From Dicyema japonicum (lineage: Eukaryota; Dicyemida; Rhombozoa; Dicyemidae): a stretch of DNA of 64,000 bases. The position numbers were made by a program, and so were the translations under genes. Positions 17,853-29,439 of this stretch are shown here, one piece after another. Within the stretch, counting starts at the first letter, position 1. Each line of letters opens with the position of its first letter. The notes below the pieces were generated by a model. That model had not been told where the DNA came from. It did no database searches and saw only the letters and a program-made list of their open reading frames with translations. The stretch spans positions 1,092,671 to 1,156,670 of the forward strand of contig RDEW01000017.1 of NCBI GenBank assembly GCA_011109175.1. The letters are read 5' to 3'.

Positions 17853-19759
17853 TATGGGGTCGGGCCGTCAATCAAAGGACCACAGGAAATCAGTAACTAA
17901 TTTTGGTTAACATTCTCAGAACAAGTCAAAGGATGAACACAACCAATCCCGCCATAGAAGTGACAAATCAAAGTATATATTAAACTTATGTTTTGGCACT
18001 CTCACTCCTCACATCACAGAAGCAAGAATTCCCCCAGTCACCACAAGGAATCAAAGTCACGTGTTCCCTATTTATTCCTAGAAGGGTGAATAAAGACAGA
18101 CAAGACGAACTTTGCGAAGAAAAGAAAATTTCGCAGCGTAATACTTCACATAAAACGGAATCGCGAAAAATCACGGAAAAAGTCTCAAAAACGGAAAAAC
18201 CGAAAACGGCTTCCAAAATCCGCGATGGGTTTGATTCCTGGAACCCTGAACTTCCTCCAATACACAATCAACTGAGCAAATACCCAAAACCACCTCACTT
18301 AAAACCTCAAAAACTTGCCGAGGAGACGAAACCTGTCAAACTCACATCCAAGTCAAACTCTGAAAGGTCCAGGAATGAGGCTGAAGTCATATCCTCCTCC
18401 AAGACTCGTCACTTGGAGACAGAAAGGTCACATTCTTCAAAGAATAAGGACGAGGTCATCAAATCAGAGACTTCTAAAGTAAAATCAGACAATATGCCTA
18501 TAAAACCAACACTGGGGACTTTGTTATTATCGAAGGATAAAGAAGGTGACGTCCATACTATGAACTCTCAGAAAGTAAAAGATACGCCAAAATCCGCGAA
18601 TTCAAAATTAGTTGGAATCGAAAAACCCAAAAGTATGGGTTCTGATCAAAAGACAAGTCTGGAAACATACAAAACAGAAGATACCCAGAATAGTGACAGT
18701 GTCAAACGGGTCTCTAAGTTTTCTACGGTTCACTCAGATTGGGGATCTCAGATTCAAGGATTGTTAATGTTTGTGAAATTCCAGTTGTCAGTGACGTTCG
18801 AACTATTATGTATTTAAACGAGAAACGGTCAAAAATTAAGCACGTGGGCTCTACTTTTGACAGTGAGTCGTTTGTTGTGGTGGATACAAGCATTCCAGAG
18901 AGACTTGGGGGTCCTGAAGTTTCTGATTCAAGGATGGAAGTCGACTCTTTTTCAATTTCTCACTCCAAAATAGCATCTTCGAGTCAAAAACTGATGGATA
19001 TGTCACCAATTTGTTTGGAGGAAATCATTGAATCGGGGAAGGAGGTAAAATCATCAAAACGACGATATAAAAGATACAGCAGTGATGATGAGAGCCAGAA
19101 TTCCATAAAACGGAGTAAAGGGGACCGAATTCATAAGATGAATAAGCTGGAGAAACATAAAAAACAGTCTAAAAGACGTCGAAAGTCCGAGGAAAGCGAT
19201 TCTAGTTATTCTTCCTCTTCGAATTCATCCAGCTCGTCGAGGTACTACAATAGGAAACGTCGTCATCGGTGTGACCGTCGATCACCCGGAAAACGGGGGA
19301 CCAAAACCCTTGGAAGTTTCTTTGATCCAAATATTGCACGTGAGCTGCTTGTAGTTTTGATATATGAGTTTGTAGATTGCAAGTATAAACGAGGACTCTA
19401 TGAGGTACGATTTTTACTAATTTCAGTGAAAATCAGGAAAATTCAATTGAAATGAGGAAACCTCAAACCACAACCCAGCCCTCCACCATTCAAAGTTTAT
19501 GATTTCTAATACAAGTTAACAAACAAAAGATGATGATGAGTGACTATCACGACAAATGGGCGGAGACTGACAGACAGGCCTTACTGTTTGAGGTATTCAT
19601 TGATATGAGTTGTAGATGTCAACTAATGAGGATTCCCCTACCCGCGTGGAAGTGGTTTGTGTTTTGGGGGACTTTTAGAAGGATTGTGATTATATGAGTT
19701 TGCCTATCATTGAATGTCCGCATCTTCTTAAGGATTTTTCTGAATCAATCGACGATTAA
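17853..19759 (+). CDS. Lys/Ser-rich, SR-like nuclear protein, unrecognised
   Basis: Proposed spliced gene. It starts MGSGRQSKDHRKS at 17853; mini-introns follow, then a long exon from about 18086 with ESRKITEKVSKTEKPKTASK and DSWNPELPPIHNQLSKYPKP. The middle is Ser/Lys-rich, and 19060-19290 encodes dense basic and serine tracts (KRRYKRYSSDDESQNS; a run of about 20 Ser/Tyr/Asn residues; RKRRHRCDRR). The last exons include MMMSDYHDKWAETDRQALLF and end DYMSLPIIECPHLLKDFSES at a TAA at 19759. GT-AG introns of 22-26 nt can be read around 19342-19366, 19403-19424, 19489-19509, 19591-19613 and 19660-19683. The GGGG at 18741-18744 seems one G short. Composition suggests a nuclear RNA-processing or chromatin role, but no domain is identified. 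Confidence 0.6.
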
Positions 19760-21020
19760 TGAGTTGAGTATTATTTGTGGTGTTATTAGTGTTTGGGGGA
19801 TATGTGGAATCCCTAGATGTTGAGGGGTCTCAGAAAAAGTGGAGAAGGAAGGTGTTGGCTGATAATAGTTTTGTATTGAATTGATGGTTTCTAATAAATA
19901 GTAACTCTTGTTTTATAAATTTTGTATTTTTTATAGTAGATTAGATTTCCCAATTAATATTCCTTCTTGTCTCTAAGTTTCTCGCGAATCTATCCATTCT
20001 CATGAGTATAACGAGACAGGGTTTCATCAATCATAACAAATTAGACATTCCGTGCAATAGGGGTATCACCTCAACCTTCCGAGCAATTATTTTCTCAATT
20101 CAATTATCCCAATACATCTGTTCTTAAAACATAATCATGCTTCCAAGATTCCTTATTCTTTTCTCGCATGCATCTCTCGTTAGTGCCTATACTTATATTA
20201 TGAGAATAACTGGTTAAACTCAAGAAATTGCATCATAAATAAATTGTTTTATTAAAAGTATAGGAAATCAGTGTCTAGAAGAAACATAAAAAATAAGTTC
20301 TCAGAGATAAGTCAGATAAACCTGGTGTGGTGAAAGAATTAAAGACAGGCTAGGACAATTAAAGAGGTTACTAGTTTGTGGTCGTCGAGAAACGAATACT
20401 AAAATGATAAATAAGTAATTTATGAGGATTTACTTGTTATCTAATAAAATCACAAACAAACCAATATGGTTTTACGTAAAAGTGCAGTTTAGAATGGGTA
20501 AGAGAGATAATGTCTAGGCTATGGATGTTTTGTGAGATTAGTTAGTTATTAACCCTGATCTCGCTATCTTGTAAGAGGCTGGCCGTTCTTAGGCGACCAG
20601 TAGCTAGTGATGAACGCTTCCACAGATCATTGATGTTCACCTTAGGTCCCGAACAGGAGAAAACTTTCTTGTAGAATCAATGATAAGAGCTCGGTCCGGT
20701 GATGGAAGCCATCTCTTATGTAGGAAGTGCCCAGGGCGTAGTTGGGTTAGGGTACTCCTTGTTTCTCTGTCTAAGGTAGTCTCCGATTCATCCACCAATT
20801 GGAGAGGGCCATCAAGAAGATCGTTTCAGACCAGACTTTGAATGGCCTTGAAAGAGATGTAGTCATTTATTGTCTTTGAATTGCTTTTATCGGGTGGCTG
20901 AGAATTTAGGCCTAATTCCTCGAAACGATTTTATTGGAATTGAGTTTCTGTTTTACTTTAAAATTTCCTTAATAATGGAACATTTCATTCAAAAATTATA
21001 CTCAATTTTATAAGAAAATA
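19760..21020. other. Intergenic region, no gene recognised
   Basis: AT-rich at both ends. A more complex stretch at about 20550-20900 has no long frame or family I recognise and may be old repeat DNA. Confidence 0.35.
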
Positions 21021-22814
21021 TTAATCACTCCATTCATCATATGATTTACTATCATCTGAGGCAAGTTCATTATGGCGATGTTCAATTGCCTTTTTAAGAT
21101 TCTCAGCAAAGCCACCTTCCTTCGTACCATCTTTGGCATTTTCAGCAACCTTAAAATATAAAAGTTTTTTAACCTTTTTTAAAGCGATTCCTTTCCGAAT
21201 ACTGGAGAGGAGATTATTGATGGCTGGTGGAGGAGAATTGACTTGAAATTTATTTTCCTATAATATACTGTTTTCAGAAGGTTTAGAAGATGCTATTTTT
21301 GGGGTTGAGGAGGTAGTGGAGGAATCACTTCATTTGGCTCATCTAAAAAATTATAGATTTGACAAACCTGGTTCTAAAACACGCGTAGTAGGTGGAGGGA
21401 GTGGTGGAGGAACTAGTCTATTAACTTTTCGCTTTTTCTCTTTATTTGATAGCGTTTTGGTTACACAGGATTGTTTATCAGCAGTTGATTTACTCTGCTG
21501 TTGCTTCGATACCGTTTGAGTTTTATTTGATTGTTTATTAACAGTTGATTTATTTTGCTGCTTTATTGGTACTGTTTGGTTTCACTATCAACAATTGATT
21601 TATTTTGCTGTCCCTTTGTATCGTTTGGATTCACATGATTGCTTATTAACGGTTGATTCACTTTGCTGTCCCGTTTGTATCGTTTGGGTTCCACACGATT
21701 CCTTATTAACGGTTGATTTACTTTGCTGTCCCTTTGGTATCGTTTTGGCTTCACGTGGTTGCTTATTAACGGTTGATTCACTTTGCTGTCCCTTTGGTAT
21801 CGTTTTGGCTTCACATGGTTGCTTATTAACGGTTGATTTAATTTGCTGTCCCTTTGAATCGTTTTGGCTTCACATGGTTGCTTATTAACGGTTGATTTAT
21901 TTTTTTGTTTACTTGAATTGAGAACTTTCGAAGTGAATAGTTGAATATTCGGTGGAGGCGGTCTATTTTCAAATTTGAGTTTGGATTTGATTTCTACCAA
22001 TAAATATAACTCATAAATTATGTTAAAGAAAAATTTTTAAACTTTTTTGATCCAAGTGTCCAGGACATTTAGTTTTCTTGTTCAAAGGTTTATTTCTGAC
22101 GTTTGTCTCTATAAAATCATAAACTGAATTCAAATTAGCAGGATCGTTTATTGGTTTGATCACAGGATTCCTGAGTTGTTCAACTAAACGAGTTTCAACG
22201 TTTTCTCTTTTGTTCTTAAATGTTTTGGATGTTGTGTAAAATTTCTGTTTTTTAATTGACTCAGTGATTGGTCTCCCAGGATTGACTGAATGGAGTTTAT
22301 TAACTTTGTTATAAATTCATGTTTACCGCATAGTTTTATCCGTTTTTCCATAATTTGGTTAAAAAATTCGCTTCCATTTTGTGCATAAAGTTTAGACCGT
22401 AGATAAAATTCTAATCGTCATTTAAAAGGTCACATTGGTTTCGAATGTGTAAAAGGTAGGTTTTGGTGTTGTGTAGTTGAAATTCCTACCCAAAGTTTCA
22501 CGGATCAAAATACGATTCTGGAATATTAAAAACGTGATGCCTGTGCGATGGAAAGTAAGTAAATTGAATAACAGCGATTTCTGTGGTCTTTGATAACCGA
22601 GGCAATTCCATTATCGTCGAATTTCCATTTGTCAAAATTTGGCTCACAGGCTTTGAAGATTTGACTATTCCAGCACATAAAGACTAAACGTTGACAAAAA
22701 TAAGACTTGTCGCCCATTTCCAATAATTTTCATTAAACTTAGGTTGTCCTTTTCCGTAACGAACGAGGACCCATAGTTTACAAGTTTGTTTCGCCTATAA
22801 ATAGGAGGATTCAT
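21021..22814 (-). CDS. WASL: WASP-family protein (WH1, poly-Pro, WH2, acidic tail)
   Basis: WASP proteins bind actin monomers and activate Arp2/3. Start at 22814: MNPPIYRRNKLV, then SSFVTEKDNLSLMKIIGNG and FSLY. After an intron comes KWKFDDNGIASVIKDHRNRC, then GRNFNYTTPKPTFYTF, the two halves of a WH1 domain. The middle is basic and includes a 20-residue tandem repeat (21545-21895). Near the end are VNRLVPPPLPPPTTRV and VIPPLPPQPQK, then a WH2-like NLLSSIRKGIALKK (about 21235-21175), a connector with GGFAENLKKAIEHRHNEL, and the acidic end SDDSKSYDEWSD. The Trp-containing acidic terminus fits Arp2/3 binding. I do not see a clear CRIB motif. Mini-introns separate the blocks, and one acceptor at the WH1 intron implies a missing G. 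WASP is favoured over WAVE because of the WH1 domain. Confidence 0.8.
21545..21895 (-). repeat. 60-bp coding tandem repeat inside the WASP-like gene
   Basis: About five to six units of 60 bp, each encoding a version of KVNQPLISNHVKPKRYQRDS. Unit identity is high between neighbours (21715-21895) and falls toward 21560. The unit length is a multiple of three, so copy-number change keeps frame. Confidence 0.9.
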
Positions 22815-23029
22815 TATAGATCGACTTAACGGAATAATATATTAAATAAACGATAAAGTTGCCAAAACATACAATTGCCTATATTTACCATTTTTAACAT
22901 TTCGAATTAATTTCTTAATTTGCTCAAAACATTATTTGTCGGAAACTAAATGAATAACACCATAGAAGTGGCAATATGTAAAAAACTGGTTCCCTTTTAG
23001 GAGAAAGTGAGGATGTTATATACAAAAGG

Positions 23030-23345
23030 GACTATGCATTAATTAAAGAAGTCATCGCTTAAGCGAAAAGGGATCAGTATCAAACTTAGAATATTTCTAT
23101 ACAATTCGCTATACAACGCTGAGACCTGGGCTACCTCAAAAGAGGAAGTGAAGAGACTGGAATCTTTCCAAGAAATCACCTGAGAAAAATAACAAAAATG
23201 GGCTGGTCGACCAGGATCTTATGGAAAGGAATCCAAAATAAATGCGGGTATGAGCCAATAAGCCTGGAGATAACAAAATCCCACTGGAGACTATTTGGGG
23301 ACATTCAGTCTTTAACCTATAATCACGTGGGTAGACTTTAAAAGT
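23030..23345 (+). mobile_element. LINE C-terminal fragment (decayed)
   Basis: Plus-strand frames give IKLRIFLYNSLYNAETWATS, then LRKITKMGWSTRILWKG, CGYEPISLEITKSHWRLFGD. The same block order occurs at 49800-50030 (IYNCGTWGLSKRAMESIDSF, TEPLSIEIRRSR, RLFGQILRMD). Frame shifts and stops show it is dead. Confidence 0.75.
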
Positions 23346-24003
23346 ACATAGGATACATCAAGTAACCAATCTGACAATACCGAACAAAATAATAAACCAT
23401 TATGAATGCATCAATCACATCCCTCCGAAAATTTGAAAGCCCTCCTCTCTTTGTATACCAAAACGTTCTTTAACAAGATTTTTATATTTTCAGAGATTTA
23501 AAATCTATCAGAAATCAAGTCTACCTACTCTTGCGAGCCAAATGGAAAACCGATAATCATTATTAAGAACTTGGGACCCTTCGTTTTCATGGCTTTAACA
23601 CAGATATCTAACTTTTTCCTCAATCGGAATTCATTTTCATCCATCTGAAGTTATCGTATGTTTAATCCTGAAGCTTGGATGAAACTCTTTAAAAGTTTTC
23701 GTCCTCTTTGGTAAACCCTACCCCCTTCAAGACCACAGTAAAGAGAAGCGCCTGGTTTATCTCACGTGAACGCCTACTACCAGTGTGATCTAACAATGAG
23801 TGCATCGGATCATGTGAAGATCACTGAGCGAAGATGAGGTCATTGCTGAGAGTAGCAGGATCATCTAATAGTAGCGTTTTTTACAACCTTATTTTATCGT
23901 TATTCTTAAAAATTAAACTAAATTTTTATTCAAAGACCACCATTAAACCGAAAGACAAACAAAGAGACCCTGACAAGTTTGGCGCGATGCTCCTCCCTTG
24001 ATT
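23346..24003. other. Spacer, no gene recognised
   Basis: Contains AT-rich DNA and, at about 23933-23975, a short match to the dispersed repeat of 28990 and 41005 (CAAAGACCAC.ATTAAACCGAAA also resembles 44775-44805). Confidence 0.4.
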
Positions 24004-24011
24004 CTATAAAA
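24004..24011. repeat. hAT target-site duplication, left copy
   Basis: CTATAAAA flanks the left TIR and matches 7 of 8 bases of the right copy at 24776-24783. Confidence 0.8.
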
Positions 24012-24775
24012 CAGTGGTTTCCAACCTTTTTGAGAGCACAGAACCCTATCGACATTTTACATTTTATACGGAACCCTTATATAGTTTTTAACAATTATCA
24101 GTATTTTACTAATATAAAAAATAAAATGTCAGTTAGTAAGATGGTTGAGGCTGATGTTTGTTCGCTGAACCAAAGTGGTTTCAATGTCATCAGAGATATC
24201 CTTGATGCGTCTGCTCACAGAATTATTAGAAATAGGAATTAAGTCAAAAACAGCGGCAGAAACTTCTCTGAACATTATCTTCACTACTTCTTTGCATGCA
24301 GGCAAAATAACAGTTTCGGCGAGAGTATGCGATTTCATATTTGTAGCGGCAATCTCAGCAACAGCATAACTGACATGCAGTGCTTTTTCGTTTATTTTGA
24401 ATTTTTTGTAAAACGGGATGCTTGAACTTTATTCTGGTCCAATTTTGGGATAAAATTTTCTTTTTTTCTTTGAAAGTTCAGGTGCTTGGTGTAGAAATAA
24501 CGTCTAAGTGTCGTTGGAGCCATAGCACTATTCCCAAGTTTTTCAGCGCAAACAATACAAAATGGTACAGGGCAATCCATATTCCCAGTCCACGTGAAAC
24601 CAACTTTCTCGATACGATCGAACTTTAAGATATGCACTGTCACAAGACTCCATTTAGACACGCGCAAATTAAATTACTTTGAAAAAAGAATTAAAAAAAA
24701 TTTGGAACTTCGCGGAACCCCTAGATTATTTCACGGACCCCTTAGGTTCCGCGGAACTCAGGTTGGGAACTTCTG
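24012..24775 (-). mobile_element. Short hAT-family DNA transposon with TIRs and 8-bp TSD
   Basis: The left end begins CAGTGGTTTCCAACCT at 24012. The right end, reverse-complemented, begins CAGAAGTTCCCAACCT at 24775. Flanks are CTATAAAA (24004-24011) and CTATAGAA (24776-24783), an 8-bp duplication with one mismatch, as expected for hAT. Inside on the minus strand is the N-terminus of a ZMYM6/FAM200-like transposase: FTWTGNMDCPVPFCIVCAEK then LGNSAMAPTTLRRYFYTKH, a BED-type finger (24667-24440), and HTLAETVILPACKEVVKIMF with PISNNSVSRRIKDISDDIET (24338-24129). The catalytic core is absent, so this is a non-autonomous deletion derivative. Confidence 0.9.
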
Positions 24776-25079
24776 CTATAGAAGGTGTTGGGGTCGGGTC
24801 GGGTTATCTCTTGACCACGTTATATCAGTCTCCTCCGTTGTTCCATTTTAATTTTATATTTACTTTTTAACTAAATACGTGTAAACATTGAAACATAGTT
24901 TTAATTACTTTATCCAAAGTGGTACCCGCCGACATTACCGACGTTGCGTTGCCTCTCACGATTACAACAGAGATCAACTGAAGAAGCCACTGGGTCTCAC
25001 GTGCTTTTTAACTAAAAATACCATATATTGATTCTGTAGAATGTGTAAAAGGAAGTCACCAATCAACCTTATATGTGTT

Positions 25080-26230
25080 TAGAGTGGTGCCTTGTGGCTC
25101 ACCTGTCACCCATTCCGGAAAGGAACGAAGAGCCATCAACTTCTCCATACCATTTGGTCGTTCCCTTAATCTGCCTCTGACTTGGTTGGTGTTGTCATTT
25201 TTCTGGACTATTGATTCTCACATGTGGTCACATTGAAACAAACCCTGGTCCACGTGGAGACAATAATTTTGCATTAAATGAAAATGGAATTGGAAGAAAT
25301 TCTGGGACTTCGAGGTTTTCTCTAAAAATCGAGCAGATCTCGTTCTTCCTCGATCTGAATTTTTGGTTTCGTCTTGAAGATCCGCCGCTACTCATTAAAA
25401 TCTCGATTTATTGGCGATGGATTAAATACTACCCACCACACATGCGTACCACAAAGATCTCCATTGACATATTTCGACACAGTTCCGAGGAAACTTCTCA
25501 TTCTGAAGATTTTTGTTTCAAAAGTTCATTCAAACCTAAAGCTGTGGTTGGCTAACTTTGGGAGAGTCATCGTTGGTCACCTCAAAGTTACGATTACTAA
25601 CAAATGAAGTACCCCAGGTTTCTTTGCTTTCTCCAACTCTGACGGGGAAAAGGCTCCTCTTTATTATCCTACGCAAATGATTTAATGGTTACAACACGCA
25701 ATTGTTGGACGCAAGTTGCAACCTCTAATGCCCAGTCGAAATGAATATTGTCTACGATTGGTTAATTGGCAACTGCTTCAAGATTTCTGCAGAAAAATCA
25801 ACATGTACTTTATTCACCTCAGACCGTCGTTCCAAAGAAGATCCGAGAATTTTCATTGGGCCTGTTCAGTTATCAGTAACAAGATCTCCTTCAATTCTTC
25901 GAATAACGTATAACTCCCATGCGAAGTAAAAGCCTCTAGAAGTTTTACGTTGTATGTGCACTTGTCCGGAGGACCCTTTGAATTTGGAAGTTCTGCTGCA
26001 ACACTCTACCGGAAAACGATTTGGATATGCCTCTGCTGTGTGGAGATTAGCGTTATCGGAGACTACATTCTACAGACTCAATTCGATATACCAGAAAACT
26101 ATTTATATGATGGGCCCTCATATTAGATCAACAGTCAATCCCTACTCACAGAAGAAACGACCAGTAATCGCGGATTACTTTGGGTATGTGTGGAGGATGA
26201 AAACCCGCTTCGTCTGCCCATTTCCATGAC
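25080..26230 (+). mobile_element. Decayed non-LTR retrotransposon with 2A-like peptide motif
   Basis: At 25211-25252 the frame reads LILTCGHIETNPGP, which matches the self-interrupting 2A consensus (DxExNPGP) except for His in place of the first Asp. Such motifs are known near the N-terminus of CR1-like and other LINE polyproteins. Downstream are RT remnants: FDTVPRKLLILKIF and LKLWLANF (25470-25555), an LSYANDLMVTTRN box (about 25660-25710, catalytic D changed), and a C-terminal RLNSIYQKTIYMMGPHIR block (26075-26130). Large internal deletions and many frame breaks are evident. Related to 10160-11116 by the KLWLANF and VPRK-type blocks. Confidence 0.8.
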
Positions 26231-26895
26231 AAAAGAAAACCGATTGATTAAAAAGTTCTCCTCTCCAATCTAATTCCTCTGCAGGAATGAGAGAGGGCTC
26301 TTTTTTATGTTAGTGGGAACAATGGAAGACCACAGTCGTTGGATGGCTCGGTCGATTACGGGAAATGGGATTACCTAACTGTCTGAAGTTTTTTTTCTCT
26401 CTCAGTGATCCCGTGGTTCTAAATAAAAATAAATTGATTTTGTTGCAGGAAAGTGGCGGCCTTGAAGGGACCAGGGGTGAATAAATAAAATATTGATATA
26501 TTTTTTCTCACAAAACGAGTAATCTATAGGTTAATTGATCGAGGTTGTGACGTATCTCTGATGCACTATGGCATGACTCTAGTGCAATAAATGCCTTCAT
26601 TTTATTAAGATCGACTAATATTTATAATAAACCTGCAAATCATTAAATTCAATTATCGATGCAATGTCTGTTTAATATATTTCAGAATAATCAAATTGAT
26701 AATTTGTAATGTTAATAAAAGATTAAAGACATGTTAGAACCACCATTAACAAATTGTACGGTTATTTGCAAATAAACTCAAAATTTTATCACAATGCAGA
26801 ATGACATTAGAAATTTTAATAAAATAGTATTTTATAAAAATAATAATAAAACTTTTAAAAATGTATTTAAATATTACAGAAGTCTTCTTGTGGTA
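26231..26895. other. AT-rich spacer upstream of UBE2K
   Basis: No coding block is seen; strongly AT-rich toward 26890. Confidence 0.4.
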
Positions 26896-27550
26896 ATGCC
26901 ATCTCACAGATTATTAAAAGAATTAAGTGATCTAGAAAAAAATAAAGTATGCATAAAATTAAATTCTAGGTTGATGGAATAAAACTAGAAGTTGTAGATG
27001 ACAAACTTAATGTCCTTCAGGGATATATTCTCGGATCTCCAGATTCACCGTTCGCTGGAGGGGTCTATAAAATTGAAATTATAATTCCCGAAAACTACCC
27101 ATTTTATCCTCCAAAAGTATTCTAGTCTACTTACTCTCAGATGCGATTTATTACACGTGTTTGGCATCCGAATATAAGCTCAAAAACTGGGTTTATATGT
27201 CTCGACATTCTCGACAAGAAATGGGCTGCTGCTTTGACACTGAGAGTTCTTCTGATGTCTATTCAAGTGATGTTGTGTGAGCCGAACCCAAACGATCCCC
27301 AAGATGCTGTGGTTGCCAAACAGCTTAACAGAGACTATGAAATGTACGCCAAAACCGCTCAGTATTGGACTTACTACTACGCCAATGGTACTTTTTGTTG
27401 ATAAAATGATAAGGGTCTAACTACGACGAGGAATTGGCTGTAAAACAGAAAAATATGATCGACATGGGATTTGATCCTGAAAACTCCCTTCACGCGTTAT
27501 CGTCGATTGACTGGGACGTACAGAAGGCTACTGAATATTTACTTCGTTGA
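26896..27550 (+). CDS. UBE2K: Ubiquitin-conjugating enzyme E2 K (UBC domain plus C-terminal UBA)
   Basis: A class II E2 that carries ubiquitin as a thioester and, in this family, builds Lys48 chains. Start at 26896 (MPSHRLLKELSDLEKNK). The UBC fold continues with SPDSPFAGGVYKIEIIIPEN, YPFYPPK, then FITRVWHPNISSKTGFICLD, which contains the HPN motif and the active-site Cys. After DDPQDAVV-type sequence (NPNDPQDAVVAKQLNRDYEM) the UBA domain reads NMIDMGFDPENSLHALSSID and ends KATEYLLR at the stop 27550. Introns are 26947-26969 (23 nt), 27117-27140 (24 nt) and 27388-27413 (26 nt), all GT-AG and all restoring frame. An in-frame upstream ATG at 26794 exists, but the chosen start fits the short family N-terminus better. 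Confidence 0.95.
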
Positions 27551-27999
27551 TTTGTAATTTCGATAACTCAGTTGGAATATTTAGTTTGTTAAATTTGTGT
27601 TAAACATGATTTGATTTATTGATTTAAGTAACTCAATATACTTTACTTGCTTGGCAACAGTCACCCAACAATGCTTGTGGTTTTAAATTTTTAGTTATTT
27701 TCTAATTTTTACGATAAGATTATTCGTTTTTTAACAACATATTTTCCGTATTAAAAAATAAGGTTATGGTTGAGTGTCGACACTTCTCTGTACTCTGTCT
27801 ATTCTACCCTCTAATAGTGTAATCTGACTTTACAATTTGAATATCCACATGGGAAACCTTCAATACATTAACTTCCATAGTCCCTTGGTCAAGACTTCTT
27901 CAGCTTGATGGGAAGGTCATTAGAGAGTCGTTAGTAACTCCGAAAATCTTCTTTAAACCATTCGACAACAGGCGATATTGAATTATGGTTGCCATACCG
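27551..27999. other. Spacer after UBE2K
   Basis: AT-rich 3' flank. No gene recognised. Confidence 0.4.
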
Positions 28000-28975
28000 T
28001 ACTCTACCAAGGGGAATTTCTCAGCCACAGTTTTATATTAATATAAGTCTTTTTCGTCAGCCGAGGCCTCGAGATAGAGTCGAATGCCTCCAAAATGCGT
28101 CGTCGTTGGGCGACCTGTCTGAAGCCATGTTGGAAGGAAAGTAACGAAAGATCCGGGAAAATTATCTTAGAACAAGATTTTTCAACACTTTGGACGTTGT
28201 GCATGTAAGAGAGACCAGGCGGTACGAAGAGGGTCACCTTTTGGCTTTCAGAATAGGTGGGATCAAGGAATTCTTCCAGATATTGAGAGAATGTTTGTGT
28301 TGATAGAATAATTGTGCAGCCTTGGCTCGCGGTCCAAGATGTTTAAGGTAGTCTGGTGGCGACGTAGTGCTTTATTAGTCTATTCACGTGATTGTAAGTT
28401 GACTATGGGGACTGTGAGATTCCCCGCTGCTATTCTCGTTGATAAAACGGTTGGTACTTCTTTGCGTTTTACAAAAAGGTGGCATCCGAATTTTTATGGC
28501 ATAGTTGTCCAACGTCTCCACCAGTGCCTGTGGTTACTCGAATTAGTAGCGATATTCTGGAATTGAGTGAACGTAGATAAATCTGGGTAGGTAGGACTCC
28601 ATTCTTCGGATTGGGGTTCTGGAATGAACATCCGGATTGTTGAGAATAACCATGGTCTAGAGAGCAAGCATGTCAAACTAAAAAGGCTCCGCTGAAAGAG
28701 ACCGTATGCTCTGAAGTCAACTGACTTTTCATTATTCCGTAATCTCTGATTACTCAACTTGTTAATGCAAGAGGGCCTAAGGTCTTTCTATACATCATCT
28801 AAAAATCTAGGACCGAATGAACTTTATGCTTACCCGATTAATCGAACACTCAATTTATCACGGATCAGTACCTATGCTCTGATAGAAATCCACAATCATT
28901 CCTATTTTGATGCCTAACCTCCACCCTTGTGATCCTTCTTATCCGCCCCCGTCCTATTTCCCTTTTGTTTGTCTC
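28000..28975 (-). mobile_element. Non-LTR retrotransposon, RT N-terminal fragment
   Basis: From 28960 downward the minus strand carries scrambled RT finger sequence, then SYMHNVQSVEKSCSKIIF (resembling the YRPVSLT..xKxxEK block), LSFQHGFRQ at about 28120, and RRILEAFDSISRPRLTKKTY, the palm A block with AFDS. Then LWLRNSPW is the start of the KLWL..F block also seen at 10160-11116. It stops where that element's frame would go on. Segment 28750-28960 recurs inverted at 38480-38710. Confidence 0.65.
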
Positions 28976-28989
28976 GAAGATTGCTGAGA

Positions 28990-29275
28990 GTTCTACAATT
29001 AAATAAAATTAAAATTATTCCAAAGACCAAGGGTAACCAAACTAACTAACTATTTGATCCTGACTCGCTCCAGCGTTCCAGAACTTATCTCCAGTTAATA
29101 AATTAAATTAAATCTCCAGGTAACGACATTATCCCCCGGGAAAAAATAGTGGATCCTCTTGATACGAGCCAGGCATTGGGCGTTTTCCTAGTAAGGTGTA
29201 TCTAATGACGCCATCAAAGGGGAGAAAATAATTTTTGACAAACTAGCCACATAGCACCACATGGCGCCACATAGT
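28990..29275 (+). repeat. Dispersed repeat, copy A
   Basis: Aligns over nearly its full length to 41005-41275: AAAATTATTC.AAAGACCAAGGGTA, then AACCAAACTAACTAA, CCAGGCATTGGGCG, CCTAGTAAGGTG and a final TGGCGCCAC. A reverse copy lies at about 52540-52700 and short pieces at 23930 and 44775. No coding potential is seen; it may be a SINE-like or LINE 3' unit. Confidence 0.8.
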
Positions 29276-29439
29276 GAAACAGTTATATTATTTTAATTGT
29301 TTCCGAATGCCAACATGGCTTTCGTGCTTATCATTAGAATACAACCCATATATACTGAATCAATTTATTCCCGATTGAAAATAATGATTGTTATGTTCAT
29401 ATCAACAAAGCTTCCCGTCTGTTTAATTATGGTTACTCA

